From the NCBI GenBank assembly GCA_903970565.1, contig CAJCJE010000488.1:1-7176 (forward strand): a DNA stretch of 7,176 nucleotides, in the 5' to 3' direction. How positions within the stretch are numbered: position 1 is the stretch's first letter; each line of letters begins with the position of its first letter. A program made the translations under genes and the position numbers. This DNA is from Candidatus Melainabacteria bacterium (GTDB lineage Bacteria > Actinomycetota > Actinomycetes > Mycobacteriales > Pseudonocardiaceae). The notes below the pieces were generated by a model. That model was not told the DNA's origin. It was given only the letters and a program-made list of their open reading frames with translations, and did no database searches. Positions 1-6,165 of this stretch are shown piece by piece.

Positions 1-469
1 TCGTGTTGGCCAGCACGACGCGCTTGGACCTGATCCGTAGCAGGCCGTCGATCACGACGAGCCGGTAGCGGTAGCGCCCGACATAGGACGTCGAGCGGTC
101 GCCTCGGAACCGCCACACCGTGAATTCCGCGACGACGGGCAGTTCGTCGCCATCGACCGGCCGCAACCGCACATTGAAGACCTGGTGGCTGGTGGCCGAA
201 TGCGGGTACTCGCGGTGCGCCTTGCGACTGTTGAGCCGGTCCACCCGCAGCCGCAGCCGCAGCACGTCGTCGTCGATCAGGACCAGGTCGCGGGTCGGGT
301 CGCCGTCGGGGTTGTCGTTGCACGGCACGACATAGTGGCAGTCGTCGGTGTAGAGCGCGGCCCAGTCGTCGAGGTCCCAGTCGTCGAGCAGTTCGGCCTC
401 GCGGTAGAGGAAGTCCTCCACCTGGGCACGGGTGATCCCGGCCAGCGCGGGTTCCAGCGTCGCCGTCAT
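1..469 (-). CDS. Rieske ring-hydroxylating dioxygenase, beta (small) subunit, partial at 3' end
   Basis: This is the small subunit of a Rieske non-heme iron aromatic-ring dioxygenase. In this family the beta subunit is a SnoaL/NTF2-like fold that packs with alpha in an alpha3beta3 hexamer in the cytoplasm and has no cofactor. The visible 156 residues begin MTATLEPALAG and show the usual N-terminal helix with FLYREAELLDDW (about 20-31), then LYTDDCHYVVP (39-49) and a C-terminal beta-rich part with VVAEFTVWRFRGDRS and YVGRYRYRLV. Family members run about 160-180 residues, so only a short tail is lost beyond position 1. The ATG at 469 overlaps the alpha stop as ATGA, and GGGAG lies 6 bases upstream, so translation is probably coupled to alpha. 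The family call is firm; the substrate cannot be read from this subunit. The operon may continue left of the window with electron-transfer or dehydrogenase genes (inference). Confidence 0.9.
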   Translation of the reverse strand, partial: MTATLEPALAGITRAQVEDFLYREAELLDDWDLDDWAALYTDDCHYVVPCNDNPDGDPTRDLVLIDDDVLRLRLRVDRLNSRKAHREYPHSATSHQVFNVRLRPVDGDELPVVAEFTVWRFRGDRSTSYVGRYRYRLVVIDGLLRIRSKRVVLANT

Positions 470-1746
470 GCCGGGCTCCCGACCATCTGCTCGTTCCAGC
501 GCCGCCAGAAGGCGCGCATCCGCTCCTCGTCATTGGCGAGCGGTTCGCGCGCCATGCCGCGGGAGAGGTCGTTCCACTCCACCCCGCCGCTGGCGAAGCC
601 CTGCTGGCACGATTCGAGTGCCTCGATGTCGTCCGGCGTCGCGAACCCGCCCGGCCCGAGGAAGGTGAGGAAGCTGTCGAGGCGGCGCTGGCGCAGCTCG
701 GGCAGCTCGTCGCGGGGCGCCATCTCCCAGGCGGTGACCTCCATGCGGCCCGGCGCGACCGGCATGAACGTGCGCACGGTGATCGCCATGATGTCGTTGA
801 CCACCAGGTTCGGGTAGATCAGCAGGTTGCGATTGGTGTCGGCCATCCGCGCGGCCCTCGCCTCGCCGTGCCGTTCGACCAGGTCGGCGCGCAACCGGCT
901 GATCTCCGCGCGCGCGTCCGATCCGAACAGCGGCTCCCATTTGGCCACCGGCCGGCCCCACGGTGCCGCGTATTCCAGCACCGCGTGCCCGTTGCCCAGC
1001 GCCTTCGCGGTGCCGTTGACACCGCCGGACAGGTCGGTGCCCAACGCGACCAGGTACTTGAAATACGTGTCGTGAGTGGACACCGCGTGGTAGCCGTCGA
1101 CGCTGTTCTCGGCCAACAGCTTCCAGTTCGCGTCGATCGCGTACTGGTTGGTGCCGGTGATGATCTCGGCGTCGCCGGTGGCGTCGACGACGAGGTCGAG
1201 GTACTCCTTCGCCCCCGCCAGGTAGTCGACGAGCCCGACCGCGTCGGGGTCGAAGCAGGCGAACACGAAGCCGCGGTAGTTCTCCACTCTCGCCACCGGA
1301 CGCAGTCCCAGCGCCGAGAAGTCGAGGCCGTCGCCGTAGGCCTCGCGGTCGGGCACCCCGACGAGCGTGCCGTCGGAGTCGAACGACCAGGCGTGGTAGA
1401 AGCACTGGAAGACCTTGGCGTTGCCGGCATCCTTGCGGCACACCATCGCGCCGCGGTGGGTGCAGGTGTTGTGGAAGACGTTGATGCGGCCACTCTTCTT
1501 GCCGCGCACCATGAACACCTGCCGGTCGCCGACCGGGCGCCGGACGTAGTCACCGGCTTCCCGGACCTCCGACTCGTGCCCGACGTAGAGCCAGCAGCGG
1601 GCGAAGATGCGCTCCCTCTCCAGCGCGAAGATCTCCGGAGAGGTCATCGTCGAGCGGTGGACCCGGAACCGGTGCTGCTCGCGGTCCTCGTCCACGAACG
1701 GACCTGCGGTGCGCGTCGGGGTGGAGGGACTGTTCGTGAGGGTCAT
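466..1746 (-). CDS. Rieske ring-hydroxylating dioxygenase, alpha (catalytic) subunit, benzoate/p-cumate-like
   Basis: This is the catalytic subunit of an aromatic-ring dioxygenase, expected to add both atoms of O2 to an arene to give a cis-dihydrodiol, using electrons from a ferredoxin/reductase not seen here. It has 426 residues, a normal length. The N-terminal Rieske domain carries CXHX17CXXH as C95, H97, C115 and H118 for the [2Fe-2S] cluster. The catalytic domain carries ENSVDGYHAVSTH: D217 is the likely bridging Asp, H220 and H225 bind the mononuclear iron, and D372 or D373 (PDDIEALE) should be the third ligand. No key residue is missing. The stretch ERIFARCWLYVGHESE near 45-60 resembles alpha subunits acting on benzoate- or p-cumate-type aromatic acids; this is recalled similarity, not an alignment. 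The ATG at 1746 overlaps the amidohydrolase stop (ATGA) and has GGAG 5 bases upstream. The frame stays open upstream to 2250, but that part overlaps the amidohydrolase and is not used. Exact substrate and regiochemistry are unknown. Confidence 0.95.
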   Translation of the reverse strand: MTLTNSPSTPTRTAGPFVDEDREQHRFRVHRSTMTSPEIFALERERIFARCWLYVGHESEVREAGDYVRRPVGDRQVFMVRGKKSGRINVFHNTCTHRGAMVCRKDAGNAKVFQCFYHAWSFDSDGTLVGVPDREAYGDGLDFSALGLRPVARVENYRGFVFACFDPDAVGLVDYLAGAKEYLDLVVDATGDAEIITGTNQYAIDANWKLLAENSVDGYHAVSTHDTYFKYLVALGTDLSGGVNGTAKALGNGHAVLEYAAPWGRPVAKWEPLFGSDARAEISRLRADLVERHGEARAARMADTNRNLLIYPNLVVNDIMAITVRTFMPVAPGRMEVTAWEMAPRDELPELRQRRLDSFLTFLGPGGFATPDDIEALESCQQGFASGGVEWNDLSRGMAREPLANDEERMRAFWRRWNEQMVGSPA

Positions 1747-2762
1747 CGCGCGGCTCCGCGTCCATCGGTGACGAGGTGGTGGGGACGGCCCCGCAGGAGC
1801 GGCATCGCGTTGTCGCGGCCCACGGCATCGCGCAGCGCGGCGTCCACACCGGACAGTACGGCTCCGGCAGGCGATTCCATCGCGGCGAAGGGATAGTCGG
1901 TGCCGAGAACCACGTGCTCGGCACCGAACCGGTGCAGCGACAGCCGAAGGCTCGCCGCGTCGTAGGTCAGCGAGTCGCACCACAGCCGCCGGGCACGCTC
2001 GCTCGGCCGTGGCTCGTCGCGACCGGCCAGCCATGCGCCGTGGTCCAGGCGCGGCAGGATCTGCGCCAGCGCCCCCCCGCCGTGCGCGAGGCACATCCGC
2101 AGGTCGGGATGTTGCGGGCGGCCGGTGAGCAGCGCGGCGGCGGCCGTTGCCGTCTCGACCGGCATCCCGAGCCCGAACGCGACGCCGATCGCCCCGAGTC
2201 GCGGATCGAGGGTGAGGTCGACGGGGTGCACGAAGACCAGCGCACCGCACCGCGCCGCCGCGTCGAAGAACGGCGCGAACACCGGATCACTCAGCTCCAG
2301 GTCACCCACCCGCGTGCCGATCTCGACGCCGAGGAAGCCCAACTCGTCGACGCATCGCAGTAGCTCGGCAACCGCCAGATCGGGATTCTGCAACGGCACG
2401 GCACCCAGGACGCGAAACCGGTCCGGGGCTTGGGCTGCTATCGCGGCCAGGGCGTCGTTCTGCGCCGCGGCCAGCACGGCGGCGCCCTCGACGGGCTGGT
2501 CGTGGCACAGCGTCACCGGGATCGGCGAGAGCACCTGTACGGCCACGCCGTCGGCGTCCATGTCACGCAACCGTCGCTCGGCCGACCAGCACCGGTCGTC
2601 GATCTCCCGGTAGACCACTCCATCGAGCAGGATTCGCGCCGTGCCGGAGGCCACCCGGTCGATCGACGGCCACCTCCCGGGATGCTCGGCCAGATCCGGC
2701 AGTCGCTCACCGATCGCATGAGTGTGCACATCGACGAGGCCTTCGGGGAACGGTTGATCCAT
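1743..2762 (-). CDS. Amidohydrolase 2 family protein, ACMSD/resorcylate decarboxylase-like
   Basis: This 339-residue metal-dependent TIM-barrel enzyme belongs to the ACMSD branch of the amidohydrolase superfamily. Known members are mostly decarboxylases of aromatic or ring-opened carboxylates (ACMSD, gamma-resorcylate and 5-carboxyvanillate decarboxylases), plus hydratases such as LigJ. Metal-site motifs are present in order: DVHTH with H13 and H15, LVFVHP with H179, LAHGGGA with H227, and VLGTDYPF with D289. Their spacing matches the ACMSD ligand set (two N-terminal His, His177, His228, Asp294). It is first in the minus-strand operon, directly before the dioxygenase alpha subunit with an ATGA overlap, so it likely removes a carboxyl group from a dihydroxylated acid or its ring-fission product (inference). 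Start: the ATG at 2762 has AGAGG 9 bases upstream; an ATG at 2768 (two codons longer) sits only 3 bases from that site and is the alternative. Hydrolysis or hydration instead of decarboxylation cannot be excluded. Confidence 0.88.
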   Translation of the reverse strand: MDQPFPEGLVDVHTHAIGERLPDLAEHPGRWPSIDRVASGTARILLDGVVYREIDDRCWSAERRLRDMDADGVAVQVLSPIPVTLCHDQPVEGAAVLAAAQNDALAAIAAQAPDRFRVLGAVPLQNPDLAVAELLRCVDELGFLGVEIGTRVGDLELSDPVFAPFFDAAARCGALVFVHPVDLTLDPRLGAIGVAFGLGMPVETATAAAALLTGRPQHPDLRMCLAHGGGALAQILPRLDHGAWLAGRDEPRPSERARRLWCDSLTYDAASLRLSLHRFGAEHVVLGTDYPFAAMESPAGAVLSGVDAALRDAVGRDNAMPLLRGRPHHLVTDGRGAAR

Positions 2763-2810
2763 CCTCATGCGCCTCTGGACGTCATTGTCGCGCGGGTAAA
2801 GGGCTTCCGG

Positions 2811-2840
2811 AACATAGCAAATCCTGTACACATGAATCAA
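2811..2840 (-). promoter_or_regulatory. Putative promoter of the amidohydrolase-dioxygenase operon
   Basis: Read on the minus strand, TTGATT (2840-2835) and TATGTT (2816-2811) are separated by 18 bases and resemble sigma-70-type -35 and -10 boxes. They would start transcription near 2804, about 40 bases before the amidohydrolase ATG. The spacer contains the 6-base palindrome TGTACA. This AT-richer patch stands out in otherwise very GC-rich DNA. No experimental support. Confidence 0.45.
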
Positions 2841-2867
2841 GCAGATGTCAGACTTGGCGGCATCTGC
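2841..2867. promoter_or_regulatory. Inverted repeat, candidate operator in the divergent intergenic region
   Basis: GCAGATG (2841-2847) and CATCTGC (2861-2867) are perfect 7-base inverted repeats with 13 bases between them. Their centres are 20 bp apart, close to two helical turns, as expected for a dimeric regulator binding one DNA face. The left arm directly abuts the predicted -35 box of the minus-strand operon. One T-G and one C-G pair could extend the arms inward, so it could also fold as an RNA hairpin in the gntR leader. The neighbouring GntR/FCD protein is the obvious candidate ligand-responsive binder (inference). Confidence 0.4.
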
Positions 2868-2898
2868 CGACTCTGCCCGCCAGCTACGAGAGGGACCC

Positions 2899-3609
2899 AT
2901 GTCGACGCCGCCGCCCGAGCGCCGCTCACGTGCCCAACAGGTGGCCGTCACCATCGAGAACGCCCTGCTCACCGACCGGACACCGGTGGGTACGTCACTG
3001 GGCCGGCGTACCGATCTGATGGCCGAGCACAACGTCAGTCCGACGGTGATGAACGAGGTGCTGAGAATTCTGCGCGACCGCGGCCTCGTCGTCGTGCGTC
3101 CGGGGCCTGGTGGCGGGGTGTTCGTGGCCAACCAGCCACCTCAGGTCCGCCTCGGCGCGCTCGACCTGTGGTTCTCCGGGTCGGGTACGGACCCGCTCGA
3201 ACTCTTCGAGGCCAGAGGACACCTTGAGGACGTCCTCACCCCGGTGGCGCTCGACCGGGCCGGCCCGGTCGACATCCGCGACATGGAGTGGGCCGTGGAG
3301 GAGATGCGCGGCGCCGCCGACGCCCGCGCCTACCTGGAGGCGAACCTCCGCCTGCACCTGGCGATCGCCCGCGCGGCGCGCATCCCGGTGCTGGCCGGCA
3401 TGTACGAGGCGATCGCCGCGATCATCACCGGCACCCTCGCCCGCGCCGAACTGCTGCCCGGCCACGAGGAGATGTACGCGCACAACATCGAGGTCCACGC
3501 GCAGATCGTCATGGCGATCCGCGACCGGGACCGCGACGCGCTCACCAAGCTGATCGGCCTGCACCGGCAGGATCTCGTGCGCTCGGGCGACTCCAGCCAC
3601 TCACCTTGA
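2899..3609 (+). CDS. GntR family transcriptional regulator with FCD domain
   Basis: This is a 236-residue DNA-binding regulator of the FadR/FCD subfamily, which mostly represses neighbouring catabolic genes until a pathway acid binds. The winged helix-turn-helix spans about 8-78: GRRTDLMAEHNVSPTVMNEVLRILRDRG (35-62) is the recognition region and VRPGPGGGVFVA (66-77) the wing. The helical C-terminal domain spans about 97-227 and shows candidate metal/ligand residues N149, H153, H200 and H222 in FCD positions, with Asn where many members have Asp. Start: the ATG at 2899 has GAGAGGGA just upstream; an in-frame ATG at 2845 lacks a good site and falls inside the inverted repeat, so I rejected it. 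The gene lies between the two catabolic units, divergent from one and upstream of the other, so it plausibly controls both and itself. The effector is unknown, likely an aromatic acid or ring-fission product (inference). Confidence 0.9.
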   Translation: MSTPPPERRSRAQQVAVTIENALLTDRTPVGTSLGRRTDLMAEHNVSPTVMNEVLRILRDRGLVVVRPGPGGGVFVANQPPQVRLGALDLWFSGSGTDPLELFEARGHLEDVLTPVALDRAGPVDIRDMEWAVEEMRGAADARAYLEANLRLHLAIARAARIPVLAGMYEAIAAIITGTLARAELLPGHEEMYAHNIEVHAQIVMAIRDRDRDALTKLIGLHRQDLVRSGDSSHSP

Positions 3610-3635
3610 AACTTACATGCATGATTACCTAGGAT
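3606..3635 (+). promoter_or_regulatory. Putative promoter of the extradiol dioxygenase operon with a palindrome in its spacer
   Basis: TTGAAA (3606-3611) and TAGGAT (3630-3635) are 18 bases apart and fit -35/-10 boxes. The -35 box overlaps the gntR stop codon. The spacer holds the perfect 8-base palindrome CATGCATG (3616-3623), a good position for repressor binding. It suggests the extradiol dioxygenase is not only co-transcribed with gntR but has its own regulated start near 3642. Confidence 0.45.
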
Positions 3636-3645
3636 CGCATCGTCA

Positions 3646-3663
3646 CCCGGCGGTGCTGCCGGG
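3646..3663 (+). other. Short GC hairpin in the extradiol dioxygenase leader
   Basis: CCCGGC (3646-3651) and GCCGGG (3658-3663) form a perfect 6-bp stem with a 6-base loop. It ends 3 bases before the Shine-Dalgarno site and begins just after the predicted transcription start. It could protect the 5' end of the mRNA, tune ribosome access, or help stop read-through from gntR. There is no U-tract, so an intrinsic terminator is the weaker reading. Confidence 0.35.
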
Positions 3664-3666
3664 CGC

Positions 3667-3673
3667 GAGGAGG
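3667..3673 (+). promoter_or_regulatory. Strong ribosome binding site fixing the GTG start
   Basis: GAGGAGG lies 5 bases before the GTG at 3679. This near-perfect Shine-Dalgarno site, the best in the window, supports GTG as the start of the extradiol dioxygenase and suggests high translation. Confidence 0.8.
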
Positions 3674-3678
3674 CAGTC

Positions 3679-4752
3679 GTGGCGAAGTTTCTCGGGTTGG
3701 GCCTGACCCACTACCCGTTGCTTGCCGGCACCGACGCGCACATGGCCGGTCTGCTGCGCTGGACACTGGCCGATCCCGACATCCCGGCCGACCTCAGGGA
3801 CTCGGCGTCGTGGTCGCCTCGGATGCGCGCGGAGTGGTCGGACGACGGCGGAGTCGCCGCCGCCGCCGGGCACCGGGCCACGCTGGTGGACAACCTCGCC
3901 CGCTGTCGTCGCGCGCTGGACGAGTTCCGGCCCGACGTGCTGGTGGTGTGGGGTGACGACCAGTACGAGAATTTCCGCGAGGAAGTCGTCCCGCCCTTCT
4001 GCGTGCTGGCCTACGACGACCTCCAGGTGCCGGCGTTCGAGGTGATGAACGAGCGCGGCAGCCCCAACGCCTGGGGGCTCCCCGAGGACTTCACGATCAC
4101 GCTGCACGGCGCGGCCGACACGTCGCGGACACTGGCCAGCGAGCTGATCGAGGCCGGGTTCGACATGGCCTACTCCTATCGCAGGCGCGCCGCCGCGCAT
4201 TTCCCGCACGCGATCCTCAACACGCAGCTGTTCCTCGACTACGACAACGCGGGCGCGACCCTTCCGTATCCGATAGTCCCGATCACGGTGAACTGCTACG
4301 GCCAGCACGCCATCGCCCGCAAGGGCGGGCTCGCCCGGTTCGCCGACATCAGGACCGAACGGCTCGACCCGGTCGGGCCCACCCCCGCGCGGTGCTACGA
4401 CCTGGGCGCCGCGGTCGTGCGCGCGCTCGCCGCCACCGACCTGCGCGTCGCGCTGATCGCGTCCTCAAGCTGGTCACACGCCTTTCTCGTCGACAAGACC
4501 TGGCACCTGCGCCCTGACACCGACGCCGATCGCAGGCTCTACGACGCCTTCGTCGCCGGCGACACGGCGACCTGGCGGGCGGTGACCGGTGCCGAGATCG
4601 TCGACGCGGGGCAGCACGAGATGCTCAACTGGTTCTGCCTGTTCGGCGCCGTCACCGAGCTCGGCCTGCGCCGTGACTGGTCGACCTTCGTCGAGACCGA
4701 CGTGTTCAACTCGAACAAGTGCTTCGCCGTCTTCAGCGAGGAAACCGCATGA
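3679..4752 (+). CDS. Class III (LigB-type) extradiol ring-cleavage dioxygenase
   Basis: This 357-residue protein resembles the catalytic subunit of Fe(II) extradiol dioxygenases of the LigB superfamily, which open catechol-type rings next to the hydroxyls using O2. It starts GLGLTHYPLL with H11, followed by H65 (AAAGHRA), a conserved-looking VVWGDDQYENF (89-99), H267 (SSSWSHAFL) and E314 (GQHEMLNWF). These map well onto LigB His12, His61, His195 (base) and Glu242: the last pair is 47 residues apart in both. At 357 residues it is somewhat longer than LigB (about 300). No LigA-like small subunit lies beside it, so it probably works alone, as MhpB-type enzymes do. It begins with GTG behind a strong ribosome site and overlaps the next gene as ATGA. 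The hydrolase partner implies that its ring-fission product is a 2-hydroxy-6-oxo-dienoate (inference). The substrate is unknown, probably a dihydroxylated product of the divergent Rieske enzyme. Confidence 0.88.
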   Translation: MAKFLGLGLTHYPLLAGTDAHMAGLLRWTLADPDIPADLRDSASWSPRMRAEWSDDGGVAAAAGHRATLVDNLARCRRALDEFRPDVLVVWGDDQYENFREEVVPPFCVLAYDDLQVPAFEVMNERGSPNAWGLPEDFTITLHGAADTSRTLASELIEAGFDMAYSYRRRAAAHFPHAILNTQLFLDYDNAGATLPYPIVPITVNCYGQHAIARKGGLARFADIRTERLDPVGPTPARCYDLGAAVVRALAATDLRVALIASSSWSHAFLVDKTWHLRPDTDADRRLYDAFVAGDTATWRAVTGAEIVDAGQHEMLNWFCLFGAVTELGLRRDWSTFVETDVFNSNKCFAVFSEETA

Positions 4753-5585
4753 CCACCACTCCCGACATCGCCACCGGACACCGGATCGACGTCGCCGGCG
4801 TCACCGCCGGGCCCGTCGACACCTTCTACCTCGACGCCGGCGCGGGCGACCCGGTCCTGCTGCTGCACGGCTCGGGGCCCGGCGTCTCGGCATGGGCGAA
4901 CTGGCAGAAGACGATCCCCGGTCTGGCCGAGGAGTTCCGGGTGCTCGCACCCGACATCGTCGGCTACGGCGCCACCGCCCGTCCCGACGACGTGCGGTAC
5001 TCGCTGCGCGGCTGGACCGACCACGTCCTCGGATTCATGGACGCGCTGGGGCTCGACCGCGTCTTCCTGGTCGGCAACTCCCTCGGGGGCCGGATCTCCC
5101 TGGCCCTGGCCGAGGAGCATCCCGACCGCGTCGCGCGCATGGTGCTGATGGGCTCGCCCGGTGTCGGCATGACGATCACCGACGGGCTGAAAGCCCTGCG
5201 CGGCTACGAGCCCTCGCCCGAGAACATGCGGGCGCTGCTGCTCGACTACTTCGCCGTCGACAAGTCGATCATCACCGACGATCTCGTCCGTATCCGCTAC
5301 GAGGCCAGCGTCGAGACCTTCGACGCCTACCGTGCCATGTTCTTCGACCCCCGCCACGCCGGCAACGATCTCGGCATCACCGAGGAGCAGGTGCGCGCCA
5401 TCCAGACCCCGACACTGCTCGTGCACGGCCGGGAGGACAGGGTCGTGCCGCCAGAGGTCTCCTGGACAATGGCGAACCTGCTGCGCGACGCCGACCTACA
5501 CGTCTTCGCCCGGTGTGGACACTGGACCCAGATCGAGCGGGCGGCCGAATTCACCGAACTCGTCGCGGGATTTCTGAAAGAATGA
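4749..5585 (+). CDS. Meta-cleavage product hydrolase (alpha/beta hydrolase fold)
   Basis: This 278-residue serine hydrolase is of the BphD/TodF/XylF/MhpC type, which cleaves the C-C bond of 2-hydroxy-6-oxohexa-2,4-dienoates made by extradiol dioxygenases, releasing 2-hydroxypenta-2,4-dienoate and a carboxylic acid. The oxyanion-hole motif LLLHGSGPG (37-45) is followed by the nucleophile elbow GNSLGG with S111, VHGREDRVVP with D230, and CGHWTQIER with H258, giving a full Ser-Asp-His triad at normal spacing. CGHW and HGSGPG are typical of this subgroup rather than of generic esterases. The ATG at 4749 overlaps the LigB stop (ATGA) with AGGA 6 bases upstream; in-frame upstream codons from 4719 lie inside the dioxygenase gene and were rejected. 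It is translationally coupled to the ring-cleavage enzyme, supporting consecutive steps. The side chain of the substrate is not predictable. Confidence 0.93.
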   Translation: MTTTPDIATGHRIDVAGVTAGPVDTFYLDAGAGDPVLLLHGSGPGVSAWANWQKTIPGLAEEFRVLAPDIVGYGATARPDDVRYSLRGWTDHVLGFMDALGLDRVFLVGNSLGGRISLALAEEHPDRVARMVLMGSPGVGMTITDGLKALRGYEPSPENMRALLLDYFAVDKSIITDDLVRIRYEASVETFDAYRAMFFDPRHAGNDLGITEEQVRAIQTPTLLVHGREDRVVPPEVSWTMANLLRDADLHVFARCGHWTQIERAAEFTELVAGFLKE

Positions 5586-6021
5586 CGACGTCGATGAGTC
5601 CCACCGTCGCGGTTGTGGGGCCGGGGCGATCGGCACGGCCGTGACGGCGGCGCTGCACGAGGTCGGCCGTACACCGAGGATGTGTGGCCGCACGGCGCGG
5701 GAACGCCTGGAGCTGTATGCAGACGAAGATCGCGTCGTCGTGCCGGGGCCGGTGCGGATCGACCCGGCACAGGCCGGCGGAGCGGTCGACCTCGTTTTCC
5801 TTGCCGTCAAGTCGACGCAGGTTGCGGCGACGGCACCGTGGTTGAGGGCACTGTGCGGTGCGGACACCGTTGTCTGCGTCCTACAGAACGGCGACCGGCC
5901 GCTCGAATGGGACACCCGCAACGGTGTCGTGCAGCGTCGCGGACGGGCCCACGGCCTCCCGACGCCGATCAGCGATCTGGTGGTGCCACTCCTCGCAGCC
6001 GCCGGTGACGGACCCGGCTGA
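5582..6021 (+). pseudogene. Ketopantoate reductase-like (PanE/ApbA family) pseudogene with frameshift and internal deletion
   Basis: The reading frame starts at ATG 5582 (ATGA overlap with the hydrolase stop) as MTTSMSPTVAVVGPG, then shifts near 5621-5627 in a CCGGGGC run and hits TGA at 5642. Adding one G restores VVGPGAIGTAV, the Rossmann GxGxxG loop. The second frame then reads on to 6021 through AALHEVGRTPRMCGRTAR, VDLVFLAVKSTQ and CVLQNG (QNG at 5884-5892), all typical of the N-terminal NADP domain. Directly after QNG comes RPLEWDTRNGVVQRRGRAHG and LPTPISDLVVPLLAA, which belong to the far C-terminus of the family. About half the protein is missing, including the region of the catalytic Lys and the NxxSSM-type motif; the Glu before WD is kept. 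The two-frame total is about 146 residues against about 300 normally. It is very unlikely to be functional. Its former role in the operon, perhaps an NAD(P)-dependent dehydrogenase step, is inference. Confidence 0.85.
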
Positions 6022-6045
6022 CCCTGGCGCTCACGCGCCGGGTCA
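6019..6045 (+). terminator. Hairpin terminator of the extradiol operon
   Basis: TGACCC, a one-base bulge and GGCGC (6019-6030) pair with GCGCCGGGTCA (6035-6045) around a TCAC loop, giving 11 base pairs. The left arm includes the pseudogene's stop codon. There is no U-tract, which is common for actinobacterial hairpin terminators. It marks the end of the catabolic operon. Confidence 0.6.
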
Positions 6046-6165
6046 CCGTCAGGATCGTTCGCGATGCCCGGTCAGGGTCGGCAGTCGGACCGGAGCGGCC
6101 ATCCTCGGAGACACCGTCCTCGTTCGCGCGTCGGTAGCGTTGCGATGAGGTCGGGGAGCAGTGTC

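Noticed and set aside
868..1896. Plus-strand 342-residue open frame opposite the Rieske alpha gene
   Set aside because: Shadow of a high-GC gene on the other strand: no recognisable domain, while the minus strand has full catalytic motifs.
1747..2250. Upstream open extension of the Rieske alpha frame (594 residues in total)
   Set aside because: It overlaps the well-supported amidohydrolase in another frame, is rich in Arg/Ala/Pro and lacks family similarity; the ATG at 1746 gives the normal length and an ATGA junction.
2845..2898. Earlier ATG start for the GntR regulator
   Set aside because: No ribosome site, lies inside the inverted repeat, and adds residues outside the winged-helix domain; ATG 2899 has a purine-rich site.
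4539..5426. Minus-strand 295-residue open frame opposite the hydrolase
   Set aside because: Antisense shadow of a gene with an intact catalytic triad; low-complexity Gly/Val/Asp/His composition.
5618..5645. Programmed ribosomal frameshift producing a functional PanE-like protein
   Set aside because: The GGGG run could slip, but the product would still lack about half the enzyme including the catalytic Lys region, so decay is the better explanation.
6046..6165. Small gene or RNA between the operon terminator and the transporter
   Set aside because: No convincing coding frame, ribosome site or stable structured element beyond short alternative pairings such as GACCCTG (6020-6026) with CAGGGTC (6073-6079).
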